Shown here piece by piece: positions 51,575 through 60,158 of a stretch of DNA of 64,000 bases. The notes below the pieces were generated by a model. That model worked only from the letters and a program-made list of their open reading frames with translations, made no database searches and had not been told where the DNA came from. The DNA lies in the NCBI GenBank assembly GCA_945619025.1, contig CALZBJ010000009.1, positions 5,517 to 69,516 of the forward strand, in the 5' to 3' direction. This DNA comes from CALZBJ01 sp945619025 (GTDB lineage: Bacteria > Pseudomonadota > Gammaproteobacteria > Cardiobacteriales > Wohlfahrtiimonadaceae). Every line of letters begins with the position of its first letter. The stretch's first letter is position 1. A program made the translations under genes and the position numbers.

Positions 51575-52783
51575 TTAAGCTTCCTTGAGTTCCGCATTTT
51601 GTAAAATATCGAGCGTATCGCGAGCGATCATGCCCTCTTCATCGGTACAGACCACTAAAATATCCCCAAAGACGGGGCTCGTGGCGATGGTTCCTTCATA
51701 GCCACCAAAACAGCGTAAATTCTCCTCCTCATTGAGCTCGTAGCGCATAAAGGCAAGCGAATCGATCACCTGTTTACGCACATAGCTTGAGTTTTCCCCA
51801 ATACCGCCGGTAAAGACGAGCGCGTCGAGCCGTTCAAGAGGCACAAGATAGGCGGCAATCTGTTTTGCAATCCGGTATGAGAAAATTTCAAGTGCAAGCG
51901 CGGCTTGACGATGCCCTTTTTGTGCGTGTTCTTGCAGTTGGCGACAGTCGTTTGAAAGCTCCGAAAGGCCAAGTAATCCACTCTCTTTATTTAGAAATTG
52001 GTCAATCTCGTCGATGCTGTAGTTGAGGTTTTTCTCAAGATACTTAAAGAGCCCCGGGTCGATCGATCCTGAGCGCGTTCCCATCACTAACCCTTCAAGG
52101 GGGGTAAGACCCATGCTGGTATCGACGGATTTGCCATCTTTAACGGCGGCAATGGAGGCACCATTTCCAAGGTGCGCGCTAATAATATTGAGCGCGTCCA
52201 TTGGCTTATCGAGACGAATCGCCGCTTGCTCAGTGATAAAACGGTGGCTTGTGCCGTGAAAACCGTAACGGCGAACATTATATTTGCGATAGATCTCCAT
52301 CGGTAGTCCGTAGAGATAGGCTTTTTCCGGCATGGTTTGATGGAATGCGGTATCGAAAACGGCGACGTGAGGATGGTTGGGTAAGACCTCCATCGCGGCT
52401 TTAATACCGATTAAGTTCGCAGGGTTATGAAGGGGGGCAAGGGGGTTGCAACGCTCGATCGCATCTAAGGTTGCTTGGTCGATTAAAACAGAGGATTTGA
52501 AATATTCCGCTCCGTGGACAACGCGGTGGCCGACCGCATCGATTTTTCCAGAGAGCCCAAACTCTTGCAAGTATGTAAACATTTTCTTTGCCGCGCCGAA
52601 GTGATCGACTTCAACGAGGGATTCTTCAAACTTTTCGCCATGATATTTTACGACGATCTTAGCGTAGTCAGATCCTAATGGTTCAGCGACGCCCTCTAAA
52701 ATAGTCTCATTAGTTGAGGCTTTGATTAGGGCAAACTTTAGAGAAGAGCTGCCGCAATTGATCACCAGTGAATGCATAATCAC
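51575..52783 (-). CDS. ackA: Acetate kinase
   Basis: Makes ATP and acetate from acetyl phosphate. The 402 residues match E. coli AckA (400). Family signatures are present: VINCGSSSLKFALI at the N-terminus, HRVVHGAEYF, HGTSHRFITEQ, SAHLGNGASIAAVKDGKSVDTSMG-type nucleotide-binding sequence and VFTGGIGENS. First gene of the operon with pta; a 197-base upstream gap holds the terminator of the lysM gene and, presumably, the operon promoter. Confidence 0.97.
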   Translation of the reverse strand: MIMHSLVINCGSSSLKFALIKASTNETILEGVAEPLGSDYAKIVVKYHGEKFEESLVEVDHFGAAKKMFTYLQEFGLSGKIDAVGHRVVHGAEYFKSSVLIDQATLDAIERCNPLAPLHNPANLIGIKAAMEVLPNHPHVAVFDTAFHQTMPEKAYLYGLPMEIYRKYNVRRYGFHGTSHRFITEQAAIRLDKPMDALNIISAHLGNGASIAAVKDGKSVDTSMGLTPLEGLVMGTRSGSIDPGLFKYLEKNLNYSIDEIDQFLNKESGLLGLSELSNDCRQLQEHAQKGHRQAALALEIFSYRIAKQIAAYLVPLERLDALVFTGGIGENSSYVRKQVIDSLAFMRYELNEEENLRCFGGYEGTIATSPVFGDILVVCTDEEGMIARDTLDILQNAELKEA

Positions 52784-52917
52784 TCCTATTTGTCATTGTT
52801 TTTGGTTGAGTGCTCGGTTCTGCTTGCTGCAGAGTTTCATAGGCATACCTAATATAAAATTATTAAAGGATATTGCGTATAAAAGCAAGAGTTGTGCTTG
52901 ATCTATGTTAGGCGAGC

Positions 52918-52947
52918 CTAGCAAAAAGGGCATCAAACGATGCCCTT
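52918..52947 (-). terminator. Terminator after the LysM protein gene
   Basis: A perfect 9-bp stem (52926-52934 with 52939-52947) with a 4-base loop, followed on the minus strand by five T residues. It lies 34 bases beyond the stop. Confidence 0.85.
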
Positions 52948-52980
52948 GTGCGATTTTTAGACGATTCCGAGAACCATCAA

Positions 52981-54054
52981 TTATTTTGCGTATTTTCCAG
53001 AAAATGGAGTGACCGCCATGTTGCCAAGTTTGATGCGATCTTTTGCATCCATCACTAATCCAAGGCTGGTTTGGTCAAATACTTCATAGATCATAATGGT
53101 GCCGAGCGCTTCTGACGGAAGTTTTACTTTTTCACCAGTGTGCGGATCGTTTACATATTTCTCATCACTTTGTACAAGAAGGGTGTGTCCGCGCTCAAGA
53201 CCTGCATCCATACCGCGATCTAATACTACAGTGTAGCGTTTGCTTGCGTTTTGGAATGCGTTTGGAAGATTGATGATTTCAGCCGCAACACCGTGAGGTG
53301 CAGGTTTTGGCTCAAAGAAGAAATCAACGCCCGCAGCAGGTTTTTCAACTAACCAGTTACCTGGGTTAATGCCACGACGATTAAGTGATTTAACAATCCC
53401 TGTTGAGGTCTCGCCCGATGGATCGATACGCTCGATCACAACTTCTCCCACTTTAATAATCTCTGTGCCAAGCTCAACAGTACGGCTTTTTCCTTTACGG
53501 TTTTGTGCGCCACGTGTTGCTTTATGGGTTTCGCCGCGTTCGTATACATCGTAGGTTACGCCCGTTTTAAGCGGTTTATTGATATAAACCCGTTGGTTTT
53601 GAAGCGCGATTAAACGATTGTTTTCAGCAGCGATGATATAAGGAAGTGCTTTTACTTCCGCATCGGTTACTACTTTAAGGTGCAATAAAGATGATTTAAT
53701 TTTGTTGTAGCTCACCACAGGAATGCCTAAATCGATCGGCACTTCTTTCATTTCAGGGGTGAGTTTTACATGACGCATACCGCCTTTTGAGCGAGTGATC
53801 GAGAGGCGGCCATTTTGGAATGAAATCACATCGCCAGGGTAGATCAGATGAGGGTTTTTAATCTGTGGGTTACTTCTCCAAATTTCACCCCAGCGCCATG
53901 GTTCGTTAAGGTACATCCCGGAAATATCCCAAAGAGTATCGCCTTTTACAACCGTATAGGTGGTCGGCGCGTTGGACTTAATGGTTAATGCTGATGCAAA
54001 GGAAGATAGCAAAAGCACTAACGAAATAAAAAGAACTCGAATATTCATAGCCAA
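52981..54054 (-). CDS. LysM-domain envelope protein
   Basis: A secreted 357-residue protein with a signal peptide (about 1-22) and an N-terminal LysM domain (about 31-82; YTVVKGDTLWDISGMYL, NPHLIYPGDVI) that should bind peptidoglycan. The remaining 270 residues are beta-rich without recognisable catalytic residues. The same type of protein is commonly encoded divergently from def-fmt-rsmB in gammaproteobacteria, and that arrangement is kept here. dprA, often next to it, is absent. Function is unknown; a role in envelope maintenance is likely only by location. Confidence 0.85.
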   Translation of the reverse strand: MAMNIRVLFISLVLLLSSFASALTIKSNAPTTYTVVKGDTLWDISGMYLNEPWRWGEIWRSNPQIKNPHLIYPGDVISFQNGRLSITRSKGGMRHVKLTPEMKEVPIDLGIPVVSYNKIKSSLLHLKVVTDAEVKALPYIIAAENNRLIALQNQRVYINKPLKTGVTYDVYERGETHKATRGAQNRKGKSRTVELGTEIIKVGEVVIERIDPSGETSTGIVKSLNRRGINPGNWLVEKPAAGVDFFFEPKPAPHGVAAEIINLPNAFQNASKRYTVVLDRGMDAGLERGHTLLVQSDEKYVNDPHTGEKVKLPSEALGTIMIYEVFDQTSLGLVMDAKDRIKLGNMAVTPFSGKYAK

Positions 54055-54228
54055 AATTTATTCCTTAGTTGCACTCTTAAAATTGTTGTAAGATATCATA
54101 AATGTAAGTGTATTTATACTACATAGAGAGCAAAGAATCTCATTTTTAGTATAAAATAGAGGAGGTTTTTGCACTAAATCATTTTTTAGTGCCCCAGATC
54201 AGTTTTTTTAATGGAATTAAGTTTAAAT

Positions 54229-54762
54229 ATGTCAAAATTAACAGTTATTACTGTACCACATCAGACACTTAGAGAAGTAGCACAGCCGGTGACGGAATTT
54301 AACGATGAGTTAAAAACCTTTGCAGACAACATGTTAGAAACGATGTATGCGGAAAAAGGCATCGGCTTAGCGGCAAACCAAGTCAATGAGCTTCGTCGCG
54401 TGATTGTAGTCGATGTTTCTGAAGAGCGCAATGAGCCGATCGTCTTTGTGAACCCCGAGATTATTGAAGCAACCGATGAGTCCTTAGAATGCGAAGAGGG
54501 GTGTTTATCCCTTCCAAGCATGTATAGTGGCCCAATTCCCCGCGCGGCGAAAATTAAAGTCCGTGCCCAAGATGTAACCGGCGAGTACTTTGAGCTCGTA
54601 GCGGACGATCTTTTAGCTCGCTGTATTCAGCATGAAATTGATCATCTTGATGGGATTTTATTTATCGATTATCTCTCTCGATTAAAGCAAGAGCGCGTGC
54701 TTAAAAAATTAGCTCGCCACCTGCGTGATCTTGAGAAAGAGAAAGAAGCGGTTAACGCATAA
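54229..54762 (+). CDS. def: Peptide deformylase
   Basis: Removes the formyl group from nascent protein N-termini. The three signature motifs are present: GIGLAANQV, EGCLS (Cys92 metal ligand) and QHEIDHLDG (His135, Glu136, His139). The frame begins at 54211, but the ATG at 54229 gives the standard N-terminus (SKLTVITVP) and 177 residues, so I chose it; the ribosome binding site is weak for either. Divergent from the LysM gene with about 174 bases between, which probably hold both promoters. Confidence 0.96.
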   Translation: MSKLTVITVPHQTLREVAQPVTEFNDELKTFADNMLETMYAEKGIGLAANQVNELRRVIVVDVSEERNEPIVFVNPEIIEATDESLECEEGCLSLPSMYSGPIPRAAKIKVRAQDVTGEYFELVADDLLARCIQHEIDHLDGILFIDYLSRLKQERVLKKLARHLRDLEKEKEAVNA

Positions 54763-54783
54763 TAAGCGCATTGAAATGTGCCT

Positions 54784-54834
54784 ACGCCAGCGCGAAATCA
54801 GAGAAACTGTTCTGATGGGGTCGATGGCGTTTTT
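54784..54834 (+). terminator. Possible terminator or attenuator between def and fmt
   Basis: Outer arms ACGCCA (54784-54789) and TGGCGT (54825-54830) pair, and inner arms ATCAGA (54797-54802) and TCTGAT (54811-54816) pair, with internal loops between. Four more T residues follow. It lies 22 bases beyond def, so it may lower read-through into fmt. Confidence 0.45.
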
Positions 54835-54908
54835 AGTTTTAGAATTTTAGTTTTTCTTTCAAATGGCCTAAATAAGTGCCGGCGAAAGACTTGTTTGAAA
54901 AGGATAGC

Positions 54909-55865
54909 ATGAGTATACGAGTCATTTTTGCGGGAACCCCCGATTTTTCCGTTCCAACGTTAGAAGCGCTAATTAATAGCCCTGAGATCGAGGTGGTTGC
55001 GGTTTACACGCAGCCCGATCGCCCTCGAGGACGCGGGAAAAAAGTTCAGGTAACGCCGATCAAAGCTGTGGCTGAGACTCATAATATCCCCGTAGTGCAA
55101 CCGTTAAACTTCAGAAATGAGGCGGATATTGAAGAATTTAAAACCTTTAATGCCGATTTGATGGTGGTGGTTGCCTATGGAATTATCCTGCCGAAAGCCA
55201 TTTTAGAGGCGCCGAAATATGGCTGTCTTAATATTCATGCGTCACTCCTTCCACGCTGGCGTGGGGCGGCACCGATTCATCGCGCGATCGAAGCGGGGGA
55301 TGCGAAAACCGGCGTCGGCATTATGCAGATGGATATCGGTCTTGATACAGGCGATGTGTGGAGCGAAGCGAGCATTGAGATTACCGATGAGATGACAACG
55401 GGCGCGCTTCACGATGCGCTTAAAGAGATGGGTGCCGAGCTTTTATTAAAGACCCTCCCTGAGGTGATTGAAGGTAAAAAATCGCCGACACCTCAACCGG
55501 AGGAAGGCGTTACCTACGCTGAAAAAATTAGCCGTGAGGAAGCAGAGATTGATTGGACTGAGTCGCGCGAAACGTTATTGCGTAAAATCCATGCCTTTAA
55601 TCCGGTTCCCGGAGCATTCACTCACTTAGGAGAATCGCTTGTTAAGGTATTTGATGTGCGATTTGCCGAAAGTGATGATGGAGTCGATCTCTCAGCGCTT
55701 ACGTCTGCAGCAGCGGGCACGCTATGTGTCATCAATAAACGTCTTTTTGTTAAAGCGTCTGATGGCGTTTTAGAAATTTTAACCATTCAAGCCGCCGGTC
55801 GTCGCCGTATGGAAACAGAGCAGTTTCTTCAAGGGAACGATATCGATGGCGAGGTATTTAACTAA
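54909..55865 (+). CDS. fmt: Methionyl-tRNA formyltransferase
   Basis: Formylates initiator Met-tRNA using 10-formyltetrahydrofolate. The ATG at 54909 follows AAGGA and gives the normal N-terminus (SIRVIFAGTPDFSVPTLEAL) and 318 residues (E. coli 315); an upstream ATG at 54876 is less likely. The active-site region is LNIHASLLPRWRGAAPIHRAI, with the DTGDV element downstream, and a C-terminal OB-like tRNA-binding domain (about 210-318). Its stop overlaps the rsmB start by one base (TAATG). Confidence 0.96.
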   Translation: MSIRVIFAGTPDFSVPTLEALINSPEIEVVAVYTQPDRPRGRGKKVQVTPIKAVAETHNIPVVQPLNFRNEADIEEFKTFNADLMVVVAYGIILPKAILEAPKYGCLNIHASLLPRWRGAAPIHRAIEAGDAKTGVGIMQMDIGLDTGDVWSEASIEITDEMTTGALHDALKEMGAELLLKTLPEVIEGKKSPTPQPEEGVTYAEKISREEAEIDWTESRETLLRKIHAFNPVPGAFTHLGESLVKVFDVRFAESDDGVDLSALTSAAAGTLCVINKRLFVKASDGVLEILTIQAAGRRRMETEQFLQGNDIDGEVFN

Positions 55866-57409
55866 TGAGTTTTGATAAACCAAAATCTTCCCGCAATGCC
55901 GGATCAAATCGTAACGAGCGCGGTGAAAATCGTCGCGACAATCGGAGTGGTTCTCGTCGTGATGATCGCCGTGGAGGCGGTTCGAAATGGGGCAACCAAC
56001 GAGATAATCAATGCGGCAGACAAGGGGGATTTAATCGAGGTTTCAATCGAAATCGTCCTGTTAGAAAACCTGAGCCGGTGAGCGATGTGTTGCCTTTTGA
56101 GACGCTCATGACGATTCCGCGCTATGTGGCTGTTCATGCGCTTAGCCGAGTACTCGGGGGCGATTCACTGGCCGATATTTTAGATCGCGTGTCAGATCAT
56201 CTATCGGATCAAGATCGCCGTTTTGCTCACCATCTTCTTTATGGTGCGCTCCGTGAGTATGATTATCTTGATGATGTGCTCGATGCACTGCTTAAAACGC
56301 CCATTAAAGATCAAGAGCGCGAGGTGCGCGTTGCCCTTATTTTAGCGCTGTTTGAAGTGACCGAGATGGCAACGGCGGATTATGCCGGCGTTCATTCGTG
56401 GGTTGAGCTGCTTAAGGGAATGGATAAAGCGTGGGCGACAGGGCTCATGAATGCGATTTTACGCGGTGTGTTACGCGATGGAATGCCTGAGCCAAAAGGC
56501 CGAGCAGGGCGCTATAATCTGCCTCAATGGCTCACCACAAAATTAGAGAAAAACTGGAAGCGCCCCAATTTAGAAAAAATGAGTGAGACCTATCGCGAAC
56601 ATGCGGTGATGACACTTCGGGTAAATCCGCGCTTTTTTACTCGGGATATCTATCTCTTTATGCTCCGCGCGGAAGGGATTGAGGCCTACGCTCATCAATT
56701 TGTGAAAAGTGCGATTGTGCTCGATAGAGCGATCAATGTGCATGATCTGCCTCATTTTGATAAAGGCGCGGTAACGGTTCAAGATGCCTCAGCGCAACTT
56801 GCGGCAACGCTTTTATCACCTAAAGAGGGGGAAACGATTTTAGATGCATGTGCTGCGCCGGGCGGAAAAACAACTGCACTTTTAGAGCTCGCAACGCCTG
56901 AAAAACTTGTCGCGATTGATCAATCGGAGCGCCGCTTAGAGCGTGTGAAAGAGAATATCATTCGCGCAGTCGGTGAATTGCCGGACTATGTCACGATTGA
57001 AGCGGCGGATGCCTCGCTTTACGAAAGTGACACGCTTTTTGATAAAATTTTACTCGACGTACCCTGTTCAGCGACGGGAATTTTGCATCGTCACCCTGAT
57101 ATTAAACGCCTACGCAAAGAGAGTGATATTGCCGAGCTTGCCAAAACGCAACTGGCGATTTTACAGCATGCGTGGACACTACTTAAACCCGGTGGTCGCC
57201 TGCTTTACGCGACTTGCTCGGTGTTAAAAGAGGAAAATGAGGCGCAGCTCTATCAGTTTATGGAAGGCCGTACGGATGCAATCTCGGTGCCGATCAAAAT
57301 CGATGGGGGCGAGGCGCAACATTACGGGGTGCAAATTCTTCCGATCTATTTTGATAAAGCCGCGCGAATGGATGGGTTTTATTATGCGCTGTTAGAGAAA
57401 AAAGCGTAA
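55865..57409 (+). CDS. rsmB: 16S rRNA (cytosine967-C5)-methyltransferase RsmB with basic N-terminal extension
   Basis: RsmB methylates C967 of 16S rRNA. Residues about 1-70 form an extension very rich in Arg, Asn, Gly and Asp (NRNERGENRRDNRSGS and similar) that normal RsmB (about 430 residues) lacks. A NusB-like RNA-binding domain (about 90-220) follows, then the methyltransferase domain with SAM motif LDACAAPGGKTTALLELA and the two catalytic-type cysteines in DVPCSATG and YATCSVL. The total is 514 residues. It is coupled to fmt by a TAATG overlap, and the DUF4390 gene follows after 11 bases. Confidence 0.93.
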   Translation: MSFDKPKSSRNAGSNRNERGENRRDNRSGSRRDDRRGGGSKWGNQRDNQCGRQGGFNRGFNRNRPVRKPEPVSDVLPFETLMTIPRYVAVHALSRVLGGDSLADILDRVSDHLSDQDRRFAHHLLYGALREYDYLDDVLDALLKTPIKDQEREVRVALILALFEVTEMATADYAGVHSWVELLKGMDKAWATGLMNAILRGVLRDGMPEPKGRAGRYNLPQWLTTKLEKNWKRPNLEKMSETYREHAVMTLRVNPRFFTRDIYLFMLRAEGIEAYAHQFVKSAIVLDRAINVHDLPHFDKGAVTVQDASAQLAATLLSPKEGETILDACAAPGGKTTALLELATPEKLVAIDQSERRLERVKENIIRAVGELPDYVTIEAADASLYESDTLFDKILLDVPCSATGILHRHPDIKRLRKESDIAELAKTQLAILQHAWTLLKPGGRLLYATCSVLKEENEAQLYQFMEGRTDAISVPIKIDGGEAQHYGVQILPIYFDKAARMDGFYYALLEKKA

Positions 57410-57420
57410 CGAGGATCACG

Positions 57421-57984
57421 ATGAGAGAGCAGATTAAGCAGGGGTTTTTAATGGTCATGCTCTCTCTTTTCGCCTTAAATTTTTTCGCAGTCGCGGCGGA
57501 ATCGGAGCTTGTGATCAATAGCGTTGAGGCAAAAGCGTTGCCGAAAAATCGCATTCAGCTCTCAGCCGATTCAACAATCACCATGAGCCGCGAGCAGATC
57601 GATATGCTCTATAACGGGATTCCGCTCACCTTTAATTACGAGCTAAAAGTCTCGGAGCTTTTAGTGCTAGGGCTGACCAATGTGGTGGCGGAACATAAAT
57701 TTCGTTACGCCCTTAAATATCACGCGCTTTCAAAGCAATTTGTGGTGCGCGATCTGATTAATAATACGCAATCGAGCCATCCGACGCTGAGTCTGGCGCT
57801 TGCGCAAATTTCTGAAATTCAAAATTTTAAATTTACCCTAGAGCGTGATGAGGATCGGCAATATCAAGGGCTTTTAAAGCTTTGGCTTGATATTGAAGCG
57901 CTTCCCGCACCGCTACGGATTCCGGCCTATTTGTCGAGTCGCTGGGGATTAAATTCGGGCTGGTATCGTTGGAGTGTGCCGTAA
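57421..57984 (+). CDS. DUF4390 family secreted protein
   Basis: A 187-residue protein with a signal peptide (about 1-26, ending Ala-Val-Ala-Ala) and one DUF4390 domain. It has no lipobox. Family function is unknown. In several gammaproteobacteria and in Xanthomonas-like genomes this gene lies between rsmB and an ntrY-type kinase, as here. Its stop overlaps the next start by one base, so the product may be coupled to the kinase, possibly as a periplasmic partner; that is inference. Confidence 0.82.
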   Translation: MREQIKQGFLMVMLSLFALNFFAVAAESELVINSVEAKALPKNRIQLSADSTITMSREQIDMLYNGIPLTFNYELKVSELLVLGLTNVVAEHKFRYALKYHALSKQFVVRDLINNTQSSHPTLSLALAQISEIQNFKFTLERDEDRQYQGLLKLWLDIEALPAPLRIPAYLSSRWGLNSGWYRWSVP

Positions 57985-60137
57985 TGAAACTATTGAAGAA
58001 AAACGGATTTGTCCCCTTCTTACTGCTGTCAGTCTTTCTCATTGTGATTTTAGCGCTGATGGCGCGCTCGATGGAATCGGTTGCTCTTTACACGAAAAAT
58101 TACACCTGGCTTGTAATCGCCGGTGTGGTGCTCTTTTTACTGCTTCTTTTCCAGATTCTCTATTATCTATTACAACTGGTATCGAGCGTCCGTAAACGGC
58201 GGGTGGGTTCGCGTTTAAATGCGCGGATGATGCTTTTTTTCTCGGGGCTCTCGATCATTCCGATCGTGCTCTTTTTTGTCTTTTCGAGTGCACTCTTAAC
58301 ACGCAGCATTGATAGTTGGTTTGATGAATCGCTCGATAAAGGCTTTGATGATGCACTCGCCCTTGCGCAATCAGCGCTGGAAACTCGGCGCTTAGATGCA
58401 TTACAGATTACCCAATATGTGGGCAATCGCGTCGCTTATCTCTCCTATTTGGATTTGGCCTATCAAATTGAGAGCCTCCGCTCTGAGGTTAATGCGATGG
58501 ATATCGCGGTGTTTGATCAGCATGGGCGCTATCTTGCCGCAAGTTCGAAAGATATTAATCAGATTTTGCCAGAACGCCCCGATAACGTCATTTTGATCTC
58601 GGTGATGCAGGGCATGGATTATGTCTGGCTTGAGCCGCTTGTGAATGGCGATATGCGCGTTCGCGTGATTATTAAAGTGGGGCAGGACAATCCGCGTATC
58701 ATTCAGGCCTTTTATGAAATTCCGCAATATTACACAACGCTGGGCGAATCGACTCAGGAGTCCGTTGAAAAATATAAACAATATAAAGCGCTTCGAGGGC
58801 CACTAAAAGACAATATGCTGTTCCTGCTCTCGATGGTGACTTTTCTCTCGATTTTACTCGCGCTCGGGGGCTCATTTTTTGCTTCCCGTCGTCTTGTTAA
58901 TCCAATTACACGGCTATCGCTTGCTACAAAATCGATCTCTGAGGGGCGTTTTCACCGCACCATTCGCGTTAAATCCAATGACGAGATCGGTTTTTTAACT
59001 CATTCATTTAATGAGATGGTCTTAAAATTGCGCGAATCTCACGATGCGGAAAAATCTTCTCAACGCCTTCTTGAAGCGCAGCGAGCTTACCTTGCGACGA
59101 TTCTCTCAAATCTCTCATCAGGGGTTTTAGTCATTAGCAATCGCGGCTATATTCGGACCTTTAATGAGGCGGCGCTGTCGATTTTATCGGTAGGATCAGA
59201 GGCGCTCCAAGCGATTCATGTCTATGAGCAAAAGGCGATTCCAGAGGGGCTGAGCAGTTTTATCGAGACGCTCGTACAACTTATTTCAAAAGTAGATACC
59301 AAAGAGAATCAGCGCACGGAGATCACCCGCAATGTCAATGGCATGCTCCAAATTTTAACGATTCGCGTCTCAGAACAGCGCGATTCTGAGGGCGTATTAA
59401 TTGGCTTTATTGTGGTGTTTGATGATATTACTCAGCTGATTAATTCCGAGCGGGAAGCCGCGTGGGGTGAGGTAGCGCGCCGTCTTGCTCATGAGATTAA
59501 AAATCCTCTAACGCCGATTCAGCTCTCCGCCGAACGCATGCAACTCAAACTTGCCGGTAAACTTGATGAAAAATCGGAAGCGCTCGTTGAGAAATCCACC
59601 AAAACGATCATTACGCAAGTGAACGCTATGAAAGAGATGGTCAACGCCTTTAGCCAATATGCCCGTGCGCCGAAATTAAATCTCAAACAGCTTGAGATGA
59701 ACCAGTTTGTGGAAGATGTCTTCTATCTTTATGAGGACTCACTTGCGAAAATTAGTACAAAGCTTATAAAATACCCTACGCCTCTGTATACCATTGGCGA
59801 TGAAATTCGGTTGCGCCAGCTATTGCACAATCTCTTAAAAAATAGCGTCGAGGCGCTTGAAGAGTCCGGCGCGACTGATGGTGAAGTGATCGTTTCGCTT
59901 GACCAAATTGATGACAAAACGCTCGCACTTTCAGTGGCGGATAATGGGATTGGAATTAGCCAAGAGACCGCTGAAAAGATGTTTGAACCCTATGTCTCTT
60001 CAAAAACCAAGGGAACTGGGTTAGGATTAGCCGTTGTGAAGAAGATTGTTGAAGAGCATAATGGATCGATTGCAATCCATTCTGGGGGCGAAAAACGGGG
60101 GACCACCGTTGAAGTGCATCTCCCATTACACTATTAG
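57984..60137 (+). CDS. NtrY-like membrane sensor histidine kinase
   Basis: A 717-residue two-component kinase. Membrane segments lie at about 10-30, 37-60, 78-100 and 275-300, with an extracytoplasmic sensor region (about 100-275). HAMP (about 305-355), PAS (about 370-480), the dimerisation domain with the phosphorylated His at about 502 (ARRLAHEIKNPLTPIQLS) and a catalytic ATPase domain (LLHNLLKNSVEAL, VADNGIGI, TGLGLAVVKKI) follow. The layout matches NtrY. No response regulator lies beside it; argH follows. ATG 57984 overlaps the DUF4390 stop, which I chose over the upstream ATG at 57969. Confidence 0.9.
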   Translation: MKLLKKNGFVPFLLLSVFLIVILALMARSMESVALYTKNYTWLVIAGVVLFLLLLFQILYYLLQLVSSVRKRRVGSRLNARMMLFFSGLSIIPIVLFFVFSSALLTRSIDSWFDESLDKGFDDALALAQSALETRRLDALQITQYVGNRVAYLSYLDLAYQIESLRSEVNAMDIAVFDQHGRYLAASSKDINQILPERPDNVILISVMQGMDYVWLEPLVNGDMRVRVIIKVGQDNPRIIQAFYEIPQYYTTLGESTQESVEKYKQYKALRGPLKDNMLFLLSMVTFLSILLALGGSFFASRRLVNPITRLSLATKSISEGRFHRTIRVKSNDEIGFLTHSFNEMVLKLRESHDAEKSSQRLLEAQRAYLATILSNLSSGVLVISNRGYIRTFNEAALSILSVGSEALQAIHVYEQKAIPEGLSSFIETLVQLISKVDTKENQRTEITRNVNGMLQILTIRVSEQRDSEGVLIGFIVVFDDITQLINSEREAAWGEVARRLAHEIKNPLTPIQLSAERMQLKLAGKLDEKSEALVEKSTKTIITQVNAMKEMVNAFSQYARAPKLNLKQLEMNQFVEDVFYLYEDSLAKISTKLIKYPTPLYTIGDEIRLRQLLHNLLKNSVEALEESGATDGEVIVSLDQIDDKTLALSVADNGIGISQETAEKMFEPYVSSKTKGTGLGLAVVKKIVEEHNGSIAIHSGGEKRGTTVEVHLPLHY

Positions 60138-60158
60138 TTAAAAGGTTTTATTAAAATT

